Origin: Pectinatus sottacetonis
GTDB taxonomy: Bacteria > Bacillota > Negativicutes > Selenomonadales > Selenomonadaceae
DNA: 64,000 bases
Reading direction: 5' to 3'
Assembly: GCF_015732155.1 (NCBI RefSeq)
Contig: NZ_WIQK01000001.1
Coordinates: 2,366,001 to 2,430,000 of the forward strand
Of this stretch, positions 58,026 through 64,000 are shown piece after piece. The translations under genes were made by a program, and so were the position numbers. The notes under the pieces were generated by a model that did no database searches, was not told the DNA's origin, and worked only from the letters and a program-made list of their open reading frames with translations. Numbering within the stretch: position 1 is the first letter of the stretch; every line of letters begins with the position of its first letter.

Positions 58026-59210
58026 ATGAACAAAAAAACAATAAGAGATATTGATGTAAATGGTAAAAAAGTATTTATTCGTGTGGACTTTAATGTTCCC
58101 ATGGATGAAAACCAAAACATTACTAATGACAAAAGAATCAGAGCAACTCTGCCTACATTGAATTATCTTTTGGACCATAATGCAGCACTTATTCTGGCCT
58201 GTCATGTAGGGCGTCCAAAAGGTGAAAGAGTGCCTGAGTTATCCGTTAAACCTATTGTAAAAAGGCTTTCTGAACTTTTAGGCAAAGATGTAAAATATGC
58301 TGAAGACTGCATAGGAGAACCAGCAAAAAAAGCAGCAGCAGCTTTAAAACCTGGGGAAGTGCTTTTACTAGAAAATCTTCGTTATCACAATGAAGAAACT
58401 AAAAATGATCCTAAATTCGCTAAAGAATTGGCTTCATTGGCTGATATAGCGGTAGATGATGCTTTCGGTGTATCTCATAGAGCACATGCTTCTAACGTTG
58501 GTATTGCAAAATATATTGAAGTTGTAAGTGGTTTTCTCGTTGAAAAAGAAATTAAATTTATCGGGCAGGCTCTTGCTGCTCCTAAACATCCATTTGTAGC
58601 TATAATTGGTGGGGCAAAAGTATCTGATAAAATTGGTGTTATTTCTAATATGATTGAAAAAGTTGATACTATCATAATTGGTGGTGGCATGGCATATACT
58701 TTTCTAAAATCTGAAGGCTATAATATTGGCACTTCTCTTTGTGAAGATGATAAACTCGATTTAGCAAAAGAATTGTTGGCGAAAGCTAAGGCTAAAAGTG
58801 TAAAAGTAATATTACCAGTAGATATAATGATTGCTGATAAATTCGCAGCAGATGCTAATCATAAAGTAGTTGCAGCAGATAAAATCGAAGATGGCTGGAT
58901 GGGACTCGACTGCGGTCCAGAAACAGCAAAAATCAATGCGGAAGCATTAAAAAATGCTAAGACTATTGTATGGAATGGACCTATGGGGGTATTCGAATTT
59001 GATGCTTTTGCCAAAGGAACTGAAGCAGTTGCAAAGGCAGTAGCAGATTCTGATGCCATCAGTATCGTCGGTGGTGGTGATTCTATAGCTGCTTTGAAGA
59101 AAACCGGTCTTTCTGATAAAATAAGCCATATTTCTACTGGCGGCGGTGCTACATTAGAATTTCTGGAAGGAAAAACCATGCCTGGCATTGAAGCCATCGC
59201 AAATCGTTAA
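58026..59210 (+). CDS. pgk: Phosphoglycerate kinase
   Basis: 394 aa. FIRVDFNVPMDENQ near the N-terminus, the substrate-site Arg in ACHVGRPKG, GGAKVSDKI, and the ATP-site WNGPMGVFE and GGGDSIAALKK motifs. Makes ATP from 1,3-bisphosphoglycerate. GGAGG precedes ATG. Confidence 0.98.
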   Translation: MNKKTIRDIDVNGKKVFIRVDFNVPMDENQNITNDKRIRATLPTLNYLLDHNAALILACHVGRPKGERVPELSVKPIVKRLSELLGKDVKYAEDCIGEPAKKAAAALKPGEVLLLENLRYHNEETKNDPKFAKELASLADIAVDDAFGVSHRAHASNVGIAKYIEVVSGFLVEKEIKFIGQALAAPKHPFVAIIGGAKVSDKIGVISNMIEKVDTIIIGGGMAYTFLKSEGYNIGTSLCEDDKLDLAKELLAKAKAKSVKVILPVDIMIADKFAADANHKVVAADKIEDGWMGLDCGPETAKINAEALKNAKTIVWNGPMGVFEFDAFAKGTEAVAKAVADSDAISIVGGGDSIAALKKTGLSDKISHISTGGGATLEFLEGKTMPGIEAIANR

Positions 59211-59401
59211 TTCAGCATGAAATAAACTTATATTCTTGTTATTTTCTGGGATAAAAGATTGGCTGACTTATATTTGGCGTTGTTTTAATTATCATTTAAT
59301 TTTATTAAAGAAGGTTTGGGCTTACTTTTTATCACGTAGTTAATAATATTCCGTCAATATATACAATAAGTATACAAAATAAGAAAAGGTGGTTTTTTAT
59401 T

Positions 59402-60154
59402 ATGCGTAAACCTGTTATTGCGGGCAATTGGAAAATGAACAATACTATTGCTGCTGGAACGAAATTAGTAAAAGATTTAGTTCCATTAGTAAAAGACAAT
59501 AATAAAGTTGAAATAGTGGTATGTCCCACTTTCACAGCTTTATCTGCTGTAGCTGAGGCTACTAAGGGGACTAATATTCATGTTGGAGCTCAAAATGTAC
59601 ATTGGGAAAAAAGCGGTGCTTTTACCGGAGAAATTTCTACTGACATGCTTAAAGAAATTGGTGTAGAATATGTTGTTCTCGGTCATTCTGAACGCCGAGA
59701 ATATTTTGGTGAAACTAATGAAGGTGTAAATAAACGTGCTAAAGCTGCTCTCGCCGCAGGACTTATTCCTATTATCTGTTGTGGAGAAACTTTGGAAATT
59801 CGTGAAGCTGGGACAACCAACACTTTTGTCAAAGGACAAATTGAAGCAGCTCTTGACGGAATGTGTACTGCCGATGTAGAAAAAGTTATTATTGCCTATG
59901 AACCTATATGGGCAATTGGAACAGGTAAAACGGCTACATTTGAACAAGCTGAAGAAGTTTGTTCAGTTATTCGTGAAGCAGTTGCAGCTAAGTTTAACCA
60001 GGCTACTGCAGATAAAGTTCGTATTCAGTATGGTGGCAGTGTAAAACCTAATACTATTGATGGATTAATGAAAAAACCAAATGTTGATGGAGCATTGGTG
60101 GGCGGTGCATCATTAAAAGCACCTGACTTTGCACGTATTGCAAATTTTAATTAA
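59402..60154 (+). CDS. tpiA: Triosephosphate isomerase
   Basis: 250 aa. Catalytic Lys in GNWKMN, His in VVLGHSERR, Glu in [12 protein letters not shown], and the phosphate loop [19 protein letters not shown] precedes ATG. A 191-bp gap after pgk may contain its own promoter but none is convincing. Confidence 0.98.
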   Translation: MRKPVIAGNWKMNNTIAAGTKLVKDLVPLVKDNNKVEIVVCPTFTALSAVAEATKGTNIHVGAQNVHWEKSGAFTGEISTDMLKEIGVEYVVLGHSERREYFGETNEGVNKRAKAALAAGLIPIICCGETLEIREAGTTNTFVKGQIEAALDGMCTADVEKVIIAYEPIWAIGTGKTATFEQAEEVCSVIREAVAAKFNQATADKVRIQYGGSVKPNTIDGLMKKPNVDGALVGGASLKAPDFARIANFN

Positions 60155-60172
60155 TTAAGAGGTTATTTATAC

Positions 60173-61696
60173 ATGTCAAAACTCAAAAATCCGGTTGCTC
60201 TTATTATAATGGACGGATGGGGAATCGGTGATACCGATGACCAGAATAATGCCGTAATGAAAGGTAAAACTCCTGTAATTAACGGGCTTTTAAAAAAGTA
60301 TCCGTATACTAAACTACAGTGTTCCGGTGAAGCTGTGGGACTTCCTGACGGGCAAATGGGAAATTCAGAAGTCGGGCATACAAATATAGGTGCAGGCCGT
60401 ATTGTTTACCAGGAACTTACCCGTATAACAAAAGCTATTCGAGAAAAAACTTTTTTCGAAAATCCTGCGTTTTTATCTGTTATCAACCAGGTAAAACAAG
60501 CTAATGGAGCACTGCATTTAATGGGGCTTTTATCTGATGGTGGTGTACACAGCCATCAAGAACATTTGTATGCATTGCTGCAATTAGCAGCTAAAAACGG
60601 TATTAAAAAAGTATATGTACATGCTTTTTTAGATGGACGTGACGTTCCTCCTTCCAGTGCAGTAGACTATCTAGACCAATTAGAAAATAAATTAAAAGAA
60701 ATTGGTGTTGGACAGATTGCAACTATATCAGGGCGTTATTATGCCATGGATCGTGATAAGAGATGGGATCGTGTTGAAAAAGCTTATATGGCTATCGCTG
60801 CTGGAAAAGGCAATGATGCAAAAAGTGCTGCTCAGGCAATAAAAGTTTCTTATGATGCTGATAAAACTGATGAATTTGTTGTTCCTACTGTTATTGGTGA
60901 TTACAAAGGAATGACCAACTCAGATGGGGCAATTTTCTTTAATTTCCGACCTGACAGAGCACGTGAACTTACGCATGCATTTACTGATGCTTTTTTCAGC
61001 GGATTTACACGTGAAGAAGACTTGAAACTGGCATTTACAACAATGACACAGTACGAACAGGGAATAAATGCCAATATTGCGTATGCGCCAGAAAAAATAG
61101 TTAATACATTGGGCGAAGTTATTTGTAAAAATGGACTTACCCAACTGCGTATTGCAGAAACAGAAAAATATGCGCATGTTACATTCTTCTTTAATGGTGG
61201 AGTTGAACAGCCTTTAGAAGGTGAAGATCGTATACTGGTACCATCTCCTAAGGTTGCAACTTATGATTTACAGCCGGAAATGAGTGCTGTTGAAGTTACT
61301 GATAAAGTCGTTGCTGCTATTAACTCAAAAAAATATGATTTTATTATTTTGAATTATGCAAATGGAGATATGGTAGGACATACAGGAATATTACCAGCTG
61401 CTGTAAAGGCAGTTGAAACAGTTGATACATGTGTAGGACGATTTGTTGATGCAATAAAATCTGTTGGTGGCAGTGTATGTATTACTGCTGATCATGGCAA
61501 TGCAGAAAAAATGTTCGACAAAAAAACCAATGAACCATTTACAGCACATACTACCAATCCAGTGCCATTTATTGTAGTTTCCAATAAGGTTAAGTCCGTA
61601 CATGAAGGTGCATTATGTGATATAGCACCTACATTACTTAAAATGGCGGATATTCCTATTCCTAAAGAAATGACAGGAAAAGTACTTATCGACTAA
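60173..61696 (+). CDS. gpmI: 2,3-bisphosphoglycerate-independent phosphoglycerate mutase
   Basis: 507 aa. Metal-binding MDGWG at the start, phosphoserine in GQMGNSEVGHTNIG near residue 62, HAFLDGRDVPP, and the C-terminal metal site TADHGNAEKM. Manganese-dependent alkaline-phosphatase-fold enzyme converting 3- to 2-phosphoglycerate. 18 bases after tpiA. Confidence 0.97.
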   Translation: MSKLKNPVALIIMDGWGIGDTDDQNNAVMKGKTPVINGLLKKYPYTKLQCSGEAVGLPDGQMGNSEVGHTNIGAGRIVYQELTRITKAIREKTFFENPAFLSVINQVKQANGALHLMGLLSDGGVHSHQEHLYALLQLAAKNGIKKVYVHAFLDGRDVPPSSAVDYLDQLENKLKEIGVGQIATISGRYYAMDRDKRWDRVEKAYMAIAAGKGNDAKSAAQAIKVSYDADKTDEFVVPTVIGDYKGMTNSDGAIFFNFRPDRARELTHAFTDAFFSGFTREEDLKLAFTTMTQYEQGINANIAYAPEKIVNTLGEVICKNGLTQLRIAETEKYAHVTFFFNGGVEQPLEGEDRILVPSPKVATYDLQPEMSAVEVTDKVVAAINSKKYDFIILNYANGDMVGHTGILPAAVKAVETVDTCVGRFVDAIKSVGGSVCITADHGNAEKMFDKKTNEPFTAHTTNPVPFIVVSNKVKSVHEGALCDIAPTLLKMADIPIPKEMTGKVLID

Positions 61697-61719
61697 TCAA
61701 GAGGTAAAGTAGCGTTGAT

Positions 61720-61818
61720 ACTACTAATAATGTCTGCAGCTTTGATTTAAAAAGATAGCATTGTTGCAGACATTGTTCTTCTTGACAGATAACGCAGATA
61801 CCATATATTATTAGTAGT
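61720..61818 (+). promoter_or_regulatory. Structured leader with nested inverted repeats
   Basis: Outer arms ACTACTAATAAT (61720-61731) and ATTATTAGTAGT (61807-61818) are perfect complements; inner arms AATGTCTGCA (61729-61738) and TGCAGACATT (61765-61774) are also perfect. It occupies the gap between gpmI and the next gene, ending 16 bases before that gene's ribosome site. Confidence 0.6.
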
Positions 61819-61849
61819 GGATTATTTTAGTAAAGAGAGGAATACAGAT

Positions 61850-62545
61850 ATGATTTATTCAGAAGAAGTCAACAACATGACATGTGTTGCTAAAGGTATT
61901 GAACATCATGGTCCGGCCCCAATTCCTGAAGAAGGTAAATGGGTACAAGCTAAAGAAATAAAAGATATCAGCGGACTTACACATGGCGTTGGTTGGTGTG
62001 CTCCACAGCAAGGTGCCTGCAAATTAACTTTAAATGTTAAGGATGGTATTATTCAGGAAGCATTAGTAGAAACTATCGGTTGTTCCGGTATGACTCATTC
62101 AGCTGCTATGGCTTCAGAAATTTTACCGGGTAAAACAATATTAGAAGCATTAAATACTGACCTTGTGTGTGATGCAATAAATACTGCTATGCGTGAACTG
62201 TTCCTGCAAATTGTTTACGGCAGATCTCAAACAGCTTTTTCTGAAGGTGGACTTCCTGTTGGTGCTGGTCTGGAAGATTTAGGCAAAGGTCTCAGAAGCC
62301 AGATTGGTACAATGTATGGAACACTGAAAAAGGGTTCCCGTTATTTGGAAATGACTGAAGGCTATGTCACAAGAATCGCATTAGATAAGAAAGATGCTAT
62401 TATCGGTTATGAATTTGTTAATCTTGGGAAAATGATGGAAATGATCCGCAAAGGAACACCAGCCCAAGAAGCCATGGATAAGGCAAAAGGTTCTTATGGC
62501 AGATTTGATGAAGCTGTAAAATATGTTGATCCACGTAAAGAATAA
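61850..62545 (+). CDS. Iron-sulfur scaffold-like protein paired with GGGtGRT
   Basis: 231 aa from ATG 61850 (GAGAGGAA upstream; longer in-frame TTG-type starts lack a ribosome site). Cysteines in GWCAPQQGACKL and ETIGCSGMTHSAAMASEI recall the NifU/IscU-like scaffold fold annotated beside GGGtGRT proteins. Exact function is not established. It precedes the GGGtGRT gene by 29 bases, and both sit inside the glycolytic cluster. Confidence 0.8.
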   Translation: MIYSEEVNNMTCVAKGIEHHGPAPIPEEGKWVQAKEIKDISGLTHGVGWCAPQQGACKLTLNVKDGIIQEALVETIGCSGMTHSAAMASEILPGKTILEALNTDLVCDAINTAMRELFLQIVYGRSQTAFSEGGLPVGAGLEDLGKGLRSQIGTMYGTLKKGSRYLEMTEGYVTRIALDKKDAIIGYEFVNLGKMMEMIRKGTPAQEAMDKAKGSYGRFDEAVKYVDPRKE

Positions 62546-62574
62546 TACAAGAGAACAGGAAGGAATGAAAGAGT

Positions 62575-63573
62575 ATGGCATTATTTGAAAGTTACGAACG
62601 TCGTATTGATAAAATAAATAAAGTCTTAAATGGATACAACATTTCCTCTATTGAAGAAGCTAAAAAAATCTGTGATGAAAAAGGTATAGATGTTGCCAAG
62701 ATAGTAAAGGAAATACAGCCTATTTGTTTTGACAATGCCTGCTGGGCATATACAGTGGGTGCTGCTATTGCAATCAAAAAAGGCTGTACTAAGGCGGCTG
62801 ATGCGGCTAAGGCTATTGGTGAAGGATTACAATCATTTTGTATTCCCGGTTCTGTTGCCGATCATCGAAAAGTAGGTTTAGGCCACGGTAATCTTGCATC
62901 AATGCTTTTATCAGAAGATGCAAAGTGTTTTGCTTTTCTTGCTGGACATGAATCATTTGCAGCAGCAGAAGGTGCTATCGGTATCGCCGGTAAGGCAAAT
63001 CGAGTAAGGAAACAGCCGCTGCGTGTTATCTTGAATGGCCTTGGTAAAGATGCAGCACAGATAATTTCCCGTATTAATGGATTTACTTATGTACAAACAC
63101 AATATGACTATGCATCAGGTAAATTGAAGGTTGTTCAAGAAATTGCTTATTCTGACGGTGTACGCAGTGAAATAAAATGTTACGGTGCAGATAGTGTTCA
63201 AGAAGGTGTTGCTATTATGCATAAAGAAGATGTTGATATATCAATCACAGGTAATTCAACAAATCCTACTAGATTTCAGCATCCAGTTGCCGGCTGCTAC
63301 AAAAAAGAATGTGTGGAAAACGGGAAGAAATACTTCTCCGTAGCTTCTGGCGGTGGTACAGGACGTACCCTGCATCCTGATAACATGGCTGCAGGTCCTG
63401 CTTCATATGGTATGACCGATACTATGGGACGTATGCATTCTGATGCTCAATTTGCGGGTTCCTCATCTGTTCCAGCTCATGTTGAAATGATGGGCTTGAT
63501 CGGAATGGGAAATAACCCAATGGTTGGTGCTAGTGTTGCAGTTGCTGTCGCTGTAGAAGAACATATGAAATGA
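62575..63573 (+). CDS. GGGtGRT protein
   Basis: 332 aa. The name-giving motif SGGGTGRTLHPDNMA lies near residue 260, followed by MGRMHSDAQFAGSSSVPAHV. The N-terminal part has FDNACWAYTVGAAIAIKKG. The family is conserved in anaerobes and has no proven function; it always travels with the scaffold-like gene upstream. GAAGGAATG precedes ATG. Confidence 0.9.
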   Translation: MALFESYERRIDKINKVLNGYNISSIEEAKKICDEKGIDVAKIVKEIQPICFDNACWAYTVGAAIAIKKGCTKAADAAKAIGEGLQSFCIPGSVADHRKVGLGHGNLASMLLSEDAKCFAFLAGHESFAAAEGAIGIAGKANRVRKQPLRVILNGLGKDAAQIISRINGFTYVQTQYDYASGKLKVVQEIAYSDGVRSEIKCYGADSVQEGVAIMHKEDVDISITGNSTNPTRFQHPVAGCYKKECVENGKKYFSVASGGGTGRTLHPDNMAAGPASYGMTDTMGRMHSDAQFAGSSSVPAHVEMMGLIGMGNNPMVGASVAVAVAVEEHMK

Positions 63574-63794
63574 TTCAGATGAGGTGTATGGGAATTCCTA
63601 TGCATCTCTTTTAAATTTATTTTGCTGTATATGCGTTGAGTCTGCTCTATTTGTTATTTTGGTAAACAGGATTAGCTGATAAATCTTAATTATGTATATT
63701 ACTTATGTACTTTATATGTATTTTGATTTATGCTACAATATAAATGCAACATTATAAAAATGGGAAGAAATATTTTAATTTAGGTGGGGTTTTT

Positions 63795-64000
63795 ATGTTG
63801 AAAAAAACAAAAATCGTTTGTACTATGGGTCCTAATGTTGATAAGGATCCACAAATTCTTGAAGATATGATAAAAAATGGGATGAATGTAGCCCGTTTTA
63901 ATTTTTCACATGGTGATTATGCAGAACATGAAAAACGTATTAATCTTGTAAAACAGACTGCTAAAAAAATGGATAAAACAATTTCTTTTGTCCTTGATAC
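63795..64000 (+). CDS. pyk: Pyruvate kinase, N-terminal part (runs off the window)
   Basis: The first 68 codons are present. KKTKIVCTMGPN and GMNVARFNFSHGDYAEH are the standard pyruvate kinase N-terminus, including the substrate-site Arg. TAGGTGGGG precedes ATG. It completes the lower-glycolysis gene set together with gap, pgk, tpiA and gpmI (enolase is not in the window). Confidence 0.95.
   Translation, partial: MLKKTKIVCTMGPNVDKDPQILEDMIKNGMNVARFNFSHGDYAEHEKRINLVKQTAKKMDKTISFVLD

Overview
The window is 64 kb of a low-GC bacterial chromosome. Gene content suggests a Firmicute, most likely a Negativicutes (Selenomonadales-type) species. The clues are the pairing of a DUF5693 membrane protein with CsaB (cell-wall polymer pyruvylation), a SCIFF ranthipeptide pair, the RapZ-YvcK-WhiA cluster, siroheme decarboxylase genes (AhbA/AhbB) and a CIRCE-controlled groESL. 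Genus is not assigned. Positions are direct readings; functions come from motifs and family knowledge, with no database search.

Region 1 (1-14.1 kb) is core: lon, engB, ahbA, ahbB; an aminotransferase plus a small unknown; secA; prfB with its programmed +1 frameshift; then DUF2993, DUF5693 and csaB, ending at tRNA-Lys(CTT).

Region 2 (about 14.1-34.5 kb) is an accessory island starting at the tRNA-Lys 3' end. It opens with the C-terminal remnant of a large serine recombinase. A decayed IS66 copy follows, carrying a group II intron between tnpB and tnpC, then IS110, two IS3-type elements, an IS3-type end fragment and an apparently intact ISAs1. Between them lie a 687-aa putative PD-(D/E)XK nuclease with a divergent IS-truncated partner, a LysR/racemase pair, the N-terminal stub of a CBASS-like nucleotidyltransferase, a DinG-like helicase, a HipA-like kinase and a Fic-fold protein whose catalytic His is replaced. 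Many of these genes are broken, so the island looks old and repeatedly rearranged.

Region 3 (34.5-48.4 kb) starts with a LevR-type sigma-54 activator and a galactitol-type PTS operon (IIB-IIC-IIA-aldolase-2-hydroxyacid dehydrogenase) preceded by a near-consensus -24/-12 promoter. Then come a CapA-like protein, a tandem DUF805 protein, an HxlR regulator divergent from a flavodoxin-fold oxidoreductase, and groESL.

Region 4 (48.4-64 kb) is core: a HAD phosphatase, rapZ-yvcK-whiA, a polysaccharide deacetylase, a secreted unknown, the SCIFF peptide and its radical SAM maturase, then lower glycolysis (gap, pgk, tpiA, gpmI, start of pyk). An Fe-S scaffold-like gene and a GGGtGRT gene sit between gpmI and pyk, behind a structured leader.
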